Positions 7,809 to 17,201 of a stretch of 44,704 nucleotides of DNA are shown in pieces. Every line of letters begins with the position of its first letter. Position 1 is the stretch's first letter. The position numbers were made by a program, and so were the translations under genes. The DNA is from Fibrobacter succinogenes (GTDB lineage Bacteria > Fibrobacterota > Fibrobacteria > Fibrobacterales > Fibrobacteraceae): the NCBI GenBank assembly GCA_902771595.1, contig CACXXH010000061.1, positions 1-44,704 on the forward strand, given 5' to 3'. The notes under the pieces are model-generated. The model saw only the letters and a list, made by a program, of their open reading frames with translations. It was not told the origin of the DNA and did no database searches.

Positions 7809-8351
7809 TCAGCGTCGTTCTAGCCAATCTTCCCTTGTCATGCAGCTCACATGACCGGTACGTTTTTCGTGCAAGAGCGGCACGTCGACATTCTCCGTTT
7901 TCCACTGGTACCGGAATCCGCATTTTTCCTGGACGCGTTTCGACTTGACGTTGCCCTCATAGTAACCGACCCAGACTTTTTTCATGCCAATATCTTCGAA
8001 GGCATGGCGGAGCAATTCCCTCACGGCCTCCGGCACTATGCCTCGACCCCAAAACGGCTTGCCAAGCCAGTAACCGAGTTCACATTCGTCATCGCGCTCG
8101 GCCAAATCGGCATGTCCATTCAATTTCAGCTCAATCGCGCCGATAGCCTTGCCGTCCGTCTTCAGGCAAATGGCGTATGCCTCCTTGCCGTTAAACACGT
8201 TCTTGATTACATCGAGGCTTTCGTCGACGCTTCGGTGTGCAGGCCAGCCTGCAATCGGGCCTACATCCGGATCCTTGGCATATTCGAACAAGCTATCCGC
8301 ATCGCCGCATTCCCAGCGGCGCAAAATCAAGCGTTCCGTTTCAAGTTCCAT
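7809..8351 (-). CDS. GNAT acetyltransferase (RimJ/RimL type)
   Basis: The 180-residue protein starts MELETERLILRRW, the usual opening of RimJ/RimL-like N-acetyltransferases. It contains CELGYWLGKPFWGRGIVPEA, where the GRG loop binds acetyl-CoA pyrophosphate, and GNVKSKRVQEKCGF, the conserved SxxVxEKxGF motif. The family acetylates ribosomal protein N-termini, amines or antibiotics; the substrate cannot be told here. It lies 19 nt downstream of the broken GH43 gene on the same strand and could share its transcript. Confidence 0.88.
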   Translation of the reverse strand: MELETERLILRRWECGDADSLFEYAKDPDVGPIAGWPAHRSVDESLDVIKNVFNGKEAYAICLKTDGKAIGAIELKLNGHADLAERDDECELGYWLGKPFWGRGIVPEAVRELLRHAFEDIGMKKVWVGYYEGNVKSKRVQEKCGFRYQWKTENVDVPLLHEKRTGHVSCMTREDWLERR

Positions 8352-8370
8352 AAGTCAAGCAATCCCGTCG

Positions 8371-10180
8371 CTAGAACATCACCCTGTAGCGGATTTGCTT
8401 TTCGAAGCGGCGGCCCTTCAGGTCGCGATACCCTCCGGCTTTTTGCGAACGCAAATCGTTGCGGTATACGACAGGGCGCGCGGTATTCCGGATAGCAATA
8501 GAACTCGTATCCTTCACGCCTTCATCGAACTTGATGTTGCCAAGGAGCGTTTCGCCGCCGAGGCCTTCCGCGGTCAGGTAGAAGTCCTGCACGCCCTTGA
8601 GTTCCGGCATGTTGGAGCAGCGCACGTCAATCCACTTGCTTTCATCGCCCGCCGAGGGCAAATCGCACTTGGAAATCACGTCGCCCTTCTTGCTTTCCTT
8701 GCGGATGTTCAATGTGCCACCGGCTCCGTTCTTCACCTGCACAAGCACGCCCGGGCCCACGATGGAATCCGTAATCACGTTCTCGAAAATCGCATAGCCG
8801 CCGTCCTTGATGGCGAACTCGTCCTTGTCCGTCAAACGCACGCGGATGCCGTTATCGAAGCCGTTCGCAGGAATCGTGTCGCGGATGATGCGTAAAAAGT
8901 CGAGCCTGTCGAGTTCCGCATAGTGCTTGCCCTTCGTAATCTCGATAAAGTTCGAACCACGCTTGAGTTTCGTGGGGATGTACACCACCGACTTCTCGGG
9001 GAACGCGCTCCACGCGCCCGTCAGTGGCAGCTCGATTTCCTGCTTCTTGCCATTGATGCTCACGAAATGCGAGCTACCGTTAGCGCCGTCTTCGGTCCAG
9101 TTGTTATCGTAACGGTAACGGATCAGGTAATCGCCCGTCTGCGGAATAATCATCGGCAAACGAATCTTGCTGTCTTCATAGTTGATGTAGGCGCAGAACT
9201 CGCCATTCGAGGCCTTGGAACTGCTGGAAATATCCACATGCGTCAGGGCACCGTGTTCCGCTTCGGCACTCAGATAACGCCCCAGGAAGGGCTGCCCGAG
9301 TTCAGGCCAATTGTCATCGGTATAGACGATGTCGCGGACCTGTATGTAGGAATTGCCACCGTCGTTCTTGTCGTAGTAATGATTCACAAAACGCTGGCGG
9401 TTCACGTCCTGGAACGCCTCGCCGCCCGCAGGCCCGTAGTAGCGCCCGTAACGGCTCAACAAAATCGTGCCGCCGCCATTCAAGAGCGCCTTGCCGCTAC
9501 GGTCCACATAACCACCATCGATGCGGTTGGAACGCCCCACCGTCGTCTTGTAGGAATTGTTCTCGAGGTCGGCGCCCTTCTTGCAGCAGTTGTCCCACGC
9601 CGTAAACAGGTAGTAGTAGCCATCATGCTCGATGAGGCTTGCGCCCTCGATACCCGCGCCGCCGCGGTTCGCGATGTTGATCATTTTCGCGCCGTTCTTC
9701 ACCTTGCCCGTCGTCTCGTCGAGTTCGAGGATATGGATACCCGTGCCCCACGAACCGAACGCCATCCAGACCTTTCCATCCAAGTCTTTGAGGACAGCCG
9801 CGTCAATCGCGTTGTACGAATCGCTCTTGACCGTGTGAAGACGAACGAATGCCCATCTCGGAGCCGCAATAGTACATGCGGTATTCCCCGCCAATGTAAT
9901 GAATATCCGGAGCCCAGATGTCTATCATGTTCGGCGCGTACTTGTAGAGCCATCTCGAAAATTCAGGCATGGCGGGCTCGCCGTTCTTCCAGTTCAGCGC
10001 ATCTTCGGAAAACTGCATCAGCATGTGGTTATCCGTCGTCGCGAGCGCATAGCCATCCTCGTAACGGATAATATCTGGGTCATGCCCCGCCCAGCGAGTC
10101 TCCTTCGCATACCAATCGGCCGCAAAGGCCTGCCCCGCCAGCAGTGCAGAAAGTACAAAAACCACGTTGAATCTTTTCAT
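8371..10180 (-). pseudogene. GH43 arabinanase-like gene with CBM6-like module, frameshifted
   Basis: Two frames together make one secreted glycoside hydrolase. The 5' frame (ATG at 10180) encodes signal peptide MKRFNVVFVLSALLAGQAFA, the GH43 base region WAGHDPDIIRYEDGY and NMIDIWAPDIHYIGGEYR, then runs into a stop. The 3' frame resumes at SDSYNAIDAAVL (pKa-modulating Asp), then GIEGASLIEHDGYYYLF (acid Glu), a CBM6-like module (YLSAEAEHG to ELDRLDFL) and a basic C-terminal tail ending RYRVMF. About 20-25 residues expected between GIRSS and SDSYNAID are missing near 9835-9850, so a deletion changed the frame. The family hydrolyses arabinan in plant cell walls. It is either a true pseudogene or a sequence error. 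Confidence 0.85.
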
Positions 10181-10326
10181 AACGCCTCGCTTTCCACACA
10201 TCCAAGGTAAATATACAATAAAAAATAGATAGAAGAATGCGACTGGAGGCAACTGGACTGACGTTTGACTTGTGGAATAAATTATATTGTTTACAACTTT
10301 CAACATTCTACTGGGGCGATGACTGC

Positions 10327-11256
10327 ATGGCTAGATTCGGTAAAATTGCTGCTATAGGTTGCCTTATTCCGATAGGCCTTGTGACTCTTATTCCGCTTTT
10401 TGCATGGGGATATTTTAAACTCATCGATATCGACAGCAAGTGGATTGAGAAGGAAATCTCGGACGCTTTTGAGAAAGAAGAATTCTCGTTTGACGCTCAA
10501 TTCGAGTTTCATCAAGAAGGTTCTTCATCGGAAGATATAACATCACTCATCTTACTAGGGACCTTGAAGCAAAAAAGTCTTTTTGGAAAGGAATTGCCAG
10601 TAGCTTTGCAAACGAAAGATAACGGCAACACCTGGAAAATGGTGAATAACAGCATAGGCGCAGATTCGGATTTTAGAGACGGTGCAGAAAGTTGGGAATA
10701 TTTCGGGGTGGCCGTATTGAACGGGAAAATCGGAAAAGTTTACTCGAATGTAAAGGATTCCGTTTCCTCGTTTGGCAAATCGATTATTTTAGAAAAGAGA
10801 AGCACATACAATAAGCATTTTGGGGATTGCAGCAGCGAACTGGTTTTTGCCCAGGAAGACCCGAACTGGTTTATTTGCGGATATGACAACAAGTATTCTT
10901 CGGCACACGAAATTCGCGTCTTACATAAGACAGAAGGTTCATCCAAGATACAAAGTTCATTTCCCAACAAATGGCATCTGTTTCGTACAGAAAATGGGCG
11001 CATATACGATTTTCACGTCAAGGGAAACATGATGGCAGCAGCCATCGTATTCGATAGAGGTCCTACAACTTGGCTGCACTACCTGTACTATAGCGTCGAT
11101 GGCGGCAAAAACTGGAAAAACGAAAAGCTTCCAAATATCTCTGACGCACGCTTGGTAATCAGTGACAATAAAATTGCGGTACTCGGGTTAGAAAACTTCT
11201 ACAACGAAGGCTGGGTCCGCGTCCATATTTTAACAATGCCGAATCCGAAAAAATAA
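10327..11256 (+). CDS. Membrane-anchored Asp-box (BNR-like) protein, copy 1
   Basis: I chose the ATG at 10327 because it gives MARFGKIAAIGCLIPIGLV, a signal-anchor helix right at the N-terminus; the frame is open 90 nt further upstream but without a plausible start context. The 309-residue protein has Asp-box-like turns, TKDNGNTW near residue 100 and YSVDGGKNWKNEKL near 260, as found in beta-propeller proteins. No catalytic residues of sialidases are recognisable. The next gene, 13 nt downstream, has the same design, so the two are tandem paralogues. Function unknown. Confidence 0.7.
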   Translation: MARFGKIAAIGCLIPIGLVTLIPLFAWGYFKLIDIDSKWIEKEISDAFEKEEFSFDAQFEFHQEGSSSEDITSLILLGTLKQKSLFGKELPVALQTKDNGNTWKMVNNSIGADSDFRDGAESWEYFGVAVLNGKIGKVYSNVKDSVSSFGKSIILEKRSTYNKHFGDCSSELVFAQEDPNWFICGYDNKYSSAHEIRVLHKTEGSSKIQSSFPNKWHLFRTENGRIYDFHVKGNMMAAAIVFDRGPTTWLHYLYYSVDGGKNWKNEKLPNISDARLVISDNKIAVLGLENFYNEGWVRVHILTMPNPKK

Positions 11257-11269
11257 GTCCGTTGGTATC

Positions 11270-12217
11270 ATGAGTACAAAGAAAAAGATTGCCATTATAA
11301 TTTTCGCCATCCCTTTCATCGCGTCTATCTTGATTGCGGTCAAGTTTTGTTTGTTCTTGTCGGATATAGAAATGCCTTCAGAAGCGTTTATTGAAAAGAC
11401 CGTCAAGCCTACGGAATTTAAGGATTTTATCGTAGATGAAATGAAGGTGCAGAACCTCGACACAATCTATCTATTCGGCACATACCGCGACAAGGGCGTT
11501 TCCGTTCTCAGAACATTCGATGGCGGCGCTTCTTGGAATGCAGTCTTGATTAATGACAAGTCTTTTTTGTCGTCATTCTTTCTCATAGAAGACTATGCGA
11601 TTCTAGATAATTACGAGCAGCAGGGTGCTACTGAAAGTTCGATATACGTTTCGAACGGAGATTACTCAGAGTGGAAATTTATCGGAAGCTACAAGCACAA
11701 CGAGGGCAAGTATTTTCAGGCTTCCCGTATAAAAGATTCTACGCAGACCGAACATCTGGAATTCATAGCCGGGCAGAGGAATTCGCCCCACCCGGCATCT
11801 TTCGTCCGTCATGGAAATGCGCTATTTGCAAGGGGCGACACTAGCTGGATTGTCGGTTCCATGCGCAACCAACTCTTTTTTTACCGACTAGAGAACGAAA
11901 AGGCGCAATTGCAACTGAAAACTGATTTCACGGACGACGAAGAAATCCATCTTTCATTTGATGATTTCTTTGTAGAAGACAAATTCATTGCAGTCATCGT
12001 TTCGGACGACAAGAGCACTTTAAATTTAAATAGGCATTCATTCCTATTCTACAGCGTTGACGGCGGTCGCTCCTGGAAAAAGGAAAAAATCTCGCCGACT
12101 AAAATTTTTTACAGAATCCAACTTGATGGCGACAAGATTGTTCTTGCTTATTGCAATTCGTCGTATTTCTCGCTCACGATCTTGGCCCTGCCCATCCATT
12201 CATCTGCTCAAGAATAA
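11270..12217 (+). CDS. Membrane-anchored Asp-box (BNR-like) protein, copy 2
   Basis: The 315-residue protein has an N-terminal anchor (KKIAIIIFAIPFIASILIAV) and Asp-box motifs RTFDGGASWNAV near residue 85 and YSVDGGRSWKKEKI near 265, matching copy 1 in position. Similarity to copy 1 is mainly architectural, so the duplication looks old. The pair is AT-rich, convergent with the downstream RND operon, and has no recognised partner. It may be an extracytoplasmic propeller-type binding domain; this is inference from the motif alone. Confidence 0.68.
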   Translation: MSTKKKIAIIIFAIPFIASILIAVKFCLFLSDIEMPSEAFIEKTVKPTEFKDFIVDEMKVQNLDTIYLFGTYRDKGVSVLRTFDGGASWNAVLINDKSFLSSFFLIEDYAILDNYEQQGATESSIYVSNGDYSEWKFIGSYKHNEGKYFQASRIKDSTQTEHLEFIAGQRNSPHPASFVRHGNALFARGDTSWIVGSMRNQLFFYRLENEKAQLQLKTDFTDDEEIHLSFDDFFVEDKFIAVIVSDDKSTLNLNRHSFLFYSVDGGRSWKKEKISPTKIFYRIQLDGDKIVLAYCNSSYFSLTILALPIHSSAQE

Positions 12218-12249
12218 ACGAAGGCTTCTTCAAGAAAGCGTTTTTTGCT

Positions 12250-15200
12250 TTACGCCATCTTGCTCGCATCAATCGCCTTGCCGGATTCGACCTTGCCCGC
12301 AAAGAAACTGTAGGCCGCCGGCACGATGAACAGCGAGAGGAACGTGGCGAACGTGAGGCCACCCGCAATGGCGACACCCATCGCGATGCGGCTCGGGGTG
12401 CCGGTCATGATGAGCGGCACCGCGCCCAACACCGTCGAAAGGCTCGTCATGAGGATTGGGCGGAAGCGGCGTTCCGCCGCCATCCGAGCCGCTTCAAGCT
12501 TGCTGCACCCGGTATTCGCCGCAATCTGGTTCGCAAATTCCACAATCAAGATACCGTTCTTCGTCACGAGCGCGATAAGCAATATAAGCGCAATCTCGCT
12601 GAAGATGTTGAGCGTCTGCCCCGTAATGTAGAGGCAGGTGAGCGCACCCGCGAGCGCGAGAGGCACCGTAAAGAATATCACGAAGGGAGCGCGGAAGCTT
12701 TCGAACTGTCCTGCAAGCACCAGGAACACGAGCGCAAGTGCAAGCAGGAACACGATGTAGAGGCCGCTGGAACTTTCCTCGAATTCCTTCGAGGAGCCGC
12801 TCAATGCGGTACTCACGCTCGGGTAATCCTTCAGGAGCCTCTTCGCAATGCGTCGCATCTCTTCCACGCCGTCGCCAATCGTCTTGCCGGGTACGAGACC
12901 CGCCTGGATGGTGGCGGCAGAGAATCGGTTGTATCGCGGGAGCGACGGCGATGCGGACTGTTCGCTGAACGTGATGAAGTTGTCGAGGCTCACGAGTTCG
13001 CCCTTCCCGTTCTTCACGGTAAGCATCGAGATGTCCTCGGGCGTGCTCCTGTATTGGTAACCCACCGCACCAATGATATCGTACTGGCGGCCATCCTTGT
13101 AGAATTCGCCGTAGGTCTGATCGCTAATCGCAAGCTGCACCGCCTGGGCGATGTCGTTCACCGAAACGCCTTCCTCGTTCGCCTTGTCGCGCAAAATCTC
13201 GATATGCAGTTCCGGCTTCGTGAAGCGCAGGTTGCTGTTCACCACACTGAATACGGGGCTATGGCTAGCCTCTTCTTCGAACTTGGGCACGAGCGTACGC
13301 AACATTTCGATATTCGGGGCCTGCAGCACGAACTGGACCGGAAGGCCACCGCGCTGCGTACTGATGCTCTGCGGTTCGAACACCATCACGCGCAAGTCGG
13401 GGTACTCATTTCCGAGAATCTGGATGGCATGTGCAATCTCGCTCTGCGGGCGACGCGCCTTCTTGTTGTCGTTGAGCGAAATGCGGATCATGGAACCGCC
13501 CGCGCTACGGGCACCTGCCTGGACTTCCATGTACTCGTTGGTGTCCATGATGGCGGTCATCTCCTCGACAAAAGCATCGGCCATGCGCTTGGTACGCGAG
13601 AGGCTTACGCCTTCGGGCATCGTGGTATTCACCATGATGGCACTCGAATCCTCTGTCGGAGCCATTTCGCTACTCATGTTGTTGAAGCAGAAATACGCAG
13701 CCACAAGCAAGCCCGCCACAATCGGGAAAAGCAGGTAGCGCATCTTGAGGAATAGCCCCAGGAGTGCGGCATAGACGCGGTTGAGCCAGTCGAAGAACGG
13801 CTCGGTAACGCGGTAGAACCAGCCCTGCTTCTGGCGACTCAGGAACTTGGAACAGAGCATCGGCGAGAGCGTGAGCGCACAGAGCGTCGAAAGGAACACC
13901 GTACCGATCATCACCGCCACGAATTCGCGGAACAGGAGGCCCGTAGTACCGCCGAGAGCCAGCACCGGCACGAACACCGCCATCAACACGACCGAGGTCG
14001 CAATCACCGCGAAGAAGATTTCGTTCGTCCCCGCGACAGCCGCCTGTTTGGGCGTCATGCCGTTTTCAATCTTGTGGTAGATATTCTCCACAATCACGAT
14101 GGCATCGTCGACCACAAGGCCAATGGCAAGCACGTTCGCAAGGAGCGTAAGCACGTTGATAGAGAACCCGCAAAGGTAAAGCACGAAGAAGCTTCCGATA
14201 ACGGCCACCGGCACCACCACCATCGGGATGAGCGTCGTGCGAGCCTGGCGCAGGAAGGCGAAGATAATCGCAATCACCAGCAGGAACGCGATGAAGATGG
14301 TCTCCACCACTTCCTTGATGGAGGCGCGGATGTTAATCGAAGTATCGCGACCGTACAGCAGGAACACGCCCTCGGGGAGTTCCCTGCGGATGTCCTCGAC
14401 GCGCTTGTAGAACTCGTCGGCAATTTCCACATGGTTAGAACCGGGCTGTGCCACAATGGCAATCGAAATCGTATTCTTGCCGTTGCGCTTGAAACCCGTG
14501 CGCGTATCCTTCGGTTCGTAATGGATATCCGCCACATCCGAAATGCGGATGACAGTACCGTCGGCAGCCGTCTTGATGGCAATGTTCTTGAATTCCACCG
14601 GGTCGATGACACGACCCAGCGTACGGATGGAAAGCGTAGTCTCGCTACCTTCGATGCTGCCCGAAGGGAGTTCGAGGTTGCCCTTCTTGAGCGCCGCCGA
14701 CATCTCCGCGCCGGAGACACCGAGCGCCTGCATGCGCACCGGGTCAAGCCACAGGCGTACCGTCGGCTGCTTTTCGCCCCAAAGCATCACTTCGGACACG
14801 CCGGGAATCGTCTGCAGGCGTTCCTTCACCTGATTGCGCGCTATCTCAGAGACTTCCATTGCATCGTGCGTATCGCTCACGAGGCTCGAAATGAGAATCG
14901 GGTCGGAATCGCTGTCGGACTTGTAGACCGTCGGTTCGTCCACGTCGTCGGGGAGCCTGCGGCGTACGCGGCTCACGCGGTCGCGGATTTCGTTGGCGGC
15001 CGCCTCCAAATCCATGCCCGTCTCGAATTCAATGCTGATGTACGAGAAACCGTCGCGACTCGTGGAAGTAAGCGCCTTGATGCCCGAAGCACTGTTGATG
15101 GAAGATTCTAAAATTTCGGTGACTTCGGCCTCCACCACCGCCGCGTTTGCGCCGGGGTAAGAGGTACGCACCTGGATAATCGGGGAATCGACGTTCGGGT

Positions 15201-15309
15201 ATTCGCGGATGCCGAGATTGGAGACGCCAAACGCGCCAAGCAGGATGATGACAAGCGCCATCACCGTCATGAGCACCGGGCGACGAACGGAAAGGTTGGC
15301 AACACTCAT
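12250..15309 (-). CDS. RND efflux permease (AcrB/MexB type)
   Basis: The 1019-residue protein is an inner-membrane proton-driven exporter of the hydrophobe/amphiphile RND family. It begins with RPVLMTVMALVIILLGAFGV as TM1 and has two large periplasmic loops. TM4 motif GLVVDDAIVIVENI contains the proton-relay aspartates (D401, D402); TM10 motif LVTKNGILIVEFAN contains the relay lysine (K917), followed by RFRPILMTSL. All relay residues are therefore present, unlike the second RND permease in this window. It starts 7 nt after the adaptor gene. No outer-membrane factor lies beside it, so it probably uses one encoded elsewhere, possibly the TolC-like protein at 28680. Confidence 0.95.
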   Translation of the reverse strand: MSVANLSVRRPVLMTVMALVIILLGAFGVSNLGIREYPNVDSPIIQVRTSYPGANAAVVEAEVTEILESSINSASGIKALTSTSRDGFSYISIEFETGMDLEAAANEIRDRVSRVRRRLPDDVDEPTVYKSDSDSDPILISSLVSDTHDAMEVSEIARNQVKERLQTIPGVSEVMLWGEKQPTVRLWLDPVRMQALGVSGAEMSAALKKGNLELPSGSIEGSETTLSIRTLGRVIDPVEFKNIAIKTAADGTVIRISDVADIHYEPKDTRTGFKRNGKNTISIAIVAQPGSNHVEIADEFYKRVEDIRRELPEGVFLLYGRDTSINIRASIKEVVETIFIAFLLVIAIIFAFLRQARTTLIPMVVVPVAVIGSFFVLYLCGFSINVLTLLANVLAIGLVVDDAIVIVENIYHKIENGMTPKQAAVAGTNEIFFAVIATSVVLMAVFVPVLALGGTTGLLFREFVAVMIGTVFLSTLCALTLSPMLCSKFLSRQKQGWFYRVTEPFFDWLNRVYAALLGLFLKMRYLLFPIVAGLLVAAYFCFNNMSSEMAPTEDSSAIMVNTTMPEGVSLSRTKRMADAFVEEMTAIMDTNEYMEVQAGARSAGGSMIRISLNDNKKARRPQSEIAHAIQILGNEYPDLRVMVFEPQSISTQRGGLPVQFVLQAPNIEMLRTLVPKFEEEASHSPVFSVVNSNLRFTKPELHIEILRDKANEEGVSVNDIAQAVQLAISDQTYGEFYKDGRQYDIIGAVGYQYRSTPEDISMLTVKNGKGELVSLDNFITFSEQSASPSLPRYNRFSAATIQAGLVPGKTIGDGVEEMRRIAKRLLKDYPSVSTALSGSSKEFEESSSGLYIVFLLALALVFLVLAGQFESFRAPFVIFFTVPLALAGALTCLYITGQTLNIFSEIALILLIALVTKNGILIVEFANQIAANTGCSKLEAARMAAERRFRPILMTSLSTVLGAVPLIMTGTPSRIAMGVAIAGGLTFATFLSLFIVPAAYSFFAGKVESGKAIDASKMA

Positions 15310-15316
15310 CGCTCAC

Positions 15317-16444
15317 CTACTCCAGTTCGTAATCGGTATTGTGGCGGATTTCGCGGATGCGGACCGCGGCCCCTTCGCGCATGCTGATGAGCCCGGAAGA
15401 AATCACCGTGTCGCCCTCGTCTATCCCGCTCACGATATCCACGGATATCGGTGTACGGAGGCCCGTTTCCACATGCTTGATCTTGGCCTTGCCGCCAACC
15501 GCGACAAACACGTAGGCGCCGTCCTTGTCGAGCGTAAGCGCCTCGGCAGGCACGGGAATCGTCTTCATGCGGCCGGACTGCATCGAAACAGACACCTTCG
15601 CATAGGAACCCGCCAGGAGTTCCCCGTTCGCATTGTCGATTTCAACAAGAATCTGGCGCGTGCGGCTGCTTTCGGAAAGGGCGGCTTCCAGAGCCTTCAC
15701 CTTGCCGGACTTGGAGACATCGCGTTCCTCGTCCTTGAGTTCCACAGCGTCGCCCACCTTGAGGGCGGAAGCATAACGCTGCGGGAGCGCGAACTTCGCT
15801 TTCAACTTGTTCACTTCCCTGAGCGTCGCAATCGGAGTGCCCGTCGTGAGCCACGCCCCTACGGAAACGTTCACGAACCCGAGCTTGCCCGCAAACGGGG
15901 CCCGGACCTCGGTCTTCGCAATCTGCGCCTTGATGAGTTCCACGGACGCTTCCGACGACTTGAGCGACGCCTCCGCCGCTTCCAAGTCAGCCTTGGTGAC
16001 GCCGTCTTTTTCGTAAAGGCCCTTCACGCGGTCGAACTTCTGCTGGGCGAGCTGCTGGTTCGACTGTGCCTGCTTGAGCTGCGCCCTCAGTTCGGAATCA
16101 TCTATTTTAGCAAGGAGCGTTCCCTTCTGCACCGAGGCGCCATCCTTAGCATAAAGATTCATGAGCCTGCCGGAAGCCGCAGCCGCAAGTTCCACGCTGT
16201 TCAGGGGTTCGAGCGTCGCCATCGCAGAAAAGGTCTTGCCGCCCTCGTGAGCCTCGGCAATGTAGCCTTCTACAGCGATTTCGCGGGCGGGTTTGCCACC
16301 AGGGCCACCCTTGCCCCCCGGGGCGCCTTTACCGCCCGGAGCACCCTTCGCTCCAGGAGCAGATGAATCGCCGCCACCGCAGGCAGCCAGGAATACGGAA
16401 ACAAAAATGGAAATAAAGATCTTTTTCACGCTTTTTAGATGCAT
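15317..16444 (-). CDS. RND periplasmic adaptor (HlyD/AcrA type) lipoprotein
   Basis: The 375-residue adaptor links the RND permease to an outer-membrane channel. The N-terminus MHLKSVKKIFISIFVSVFLAAC is a lipoprotein signal (lipobox LAAC). A collagen-like Gly-rich tract follows (GAKGAPGGKGAPGGK), then a lipoyl half-motif (NLYAKDGASVQKGTLLAKID), a coiled-coil hairpin around residues 120-180 and the second lipoyl half (VRAPFAGKLGFVNVSVGAWL). The C-terminal part is the barrel and membrane-proximal domains. The ATG at 16465 in the same frame is an alternative start adding seven residues. The Gly-rich spacer between lipid anchor and adaptor body is unusual. Confidence 0.92.
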   Translation of the reverse strand: MHLKSVKKIFISIFVSVFLAACGGGDSSAPGAKGAPGGKGAPGGKGGPGGKPAREIAVEGYIAEAHEGGKTFSAMATLEPLNSVELAAAASGRLMNLYAKDGASVQKGTLLAKIDDSELRAQLKQAQSNQQLAQQKFDRVKGLYEKDGVTKADLEAAEASLKSSEASVELIKAQIAKTEVRAPFAGKLGFVNVSVGAWLTTGTPIATLREVNKLKAKFALPQRYASALKVGDAVELKDEERDVSKSGKVKALEAALSESSRTRQILVEIDNANGELLAGSYAKVSVSMQSGRMKTIPVPAEALTLDKDGAYVFVAVGGKAKIKHVETGLRTPISVDIVSGIDEGDTVISSGLISMREGAAVRIREIRHNTDYELE

Positions 16445-16490
16445 ATCGCGTTCAAATGGTTGCATTTTTCGGCGACGACCATATTTTCGC

Positions 16491-17201
16491 CTAGAATTTC
16501 ACGTTCAGCAGCAATCCAGCACCGTCTTCAAAGAACTCCGGCATCACGTTCATGCGCTGCGAGAACGCCTTCGATGACGTAGCCCTGTAAATGCGCATGG
16601 CATCGAGCATCGAGACAACGCGGTTAATCACGAGGGCGCCCACCGACACCTGGAAAACGATGCGGCTAACGCGGAAATGGCGCATACGGCTCTTGAATTC
16701 TTCGATATTCTCAGTCGATTCGGGATTGTCACTGCTTCCCCAGTCCCACTGGATGTTCTCGTCCAGGTCCGCATTCACGTCCTTGCCGGCACGGATCATC
16801 GCCTGATTGTAGTCCTCGTCCATATCGGGCGAAGAATTCTGCCCCGCGACACCGCCACGACTGCGGTAACTGCCTACCGTGTTGAGCAAAGAGATATCGC
16901 GACTGCCATTCGTAAGGCCAGCCTTGCTCACCGCATAGTTGTGCGCCGAGGAGATATAGTGATCCCCGATAAAATATGAACTAATGGCGGCAAGCCACAG
17001 CGCGGCGTCCGTCCACACGAACGGGCGAACAAGAGACTTTTCGCCCAAATAGAGTTCACCCATGCCCGGCAAAACGGCACTGGCGCCGAGAGCAAGCCAA
17101 AGGCTCTTGTCGCGATTCTTGCCCACGTTCTCGTCCACCGAGATAACCACCTGCGAAAAGGCGGCAGAGGCAGCCAACATCAAGACCAACAGGATACGCA
17201 T
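16491..17201 (-). CDS. DUF5683-like envelope protein, small paralogue
   Basis: The 236-residue protein has a signal peptide (MRILLVLMLAASAAFSQ) and two hydrophobic stretches around ALGASAVLPGMGELYLGEK and RPFVWTDAALWLAAISSYF. This PG-G-LY pattern followed by a helix is the hallmark of the DUF5683 family common in the FCB group. Near the end it has VGALVINRVVSMLDAMR, shared with the upstream paralogue. Its ATG overlaps the stop of that gene (TGATG at 17199-17203), so the two are coupled. The function of the family is not established; an envelope location is inferred. Confidence 0.72.
   Translation of the reverse strand: MRILLVLMLAASAAFSQVVISVDENVGKNRDKSLWLALGASAVLPGMGELYLGEKSLVRPFVWTDAALWLAAISSYFIGDHYISSAHNYAVSKAGLTNGSRDISLLNTVGSYRSRGGVAGQNSSPDMDEDYNQAMIRAGKDVNADLDENIQWDWGSSDNPESTENIEEFKSRMRHFRVSRIVFQVSVGALVINRVVSMLDAMRIYRATSSKAFSQRMNVMPEFFEDGAGLLLNVKF

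Noticed and set aside
12151..16366. Several long plus-strand frames (12151-13755, 14074-15111, 15209-16366) across the RND operon
   Set aside because: They lie antisense to RND and adaptor genes with intact motifs and have His/Arg-rich composition typical of reverse-complement shadows.
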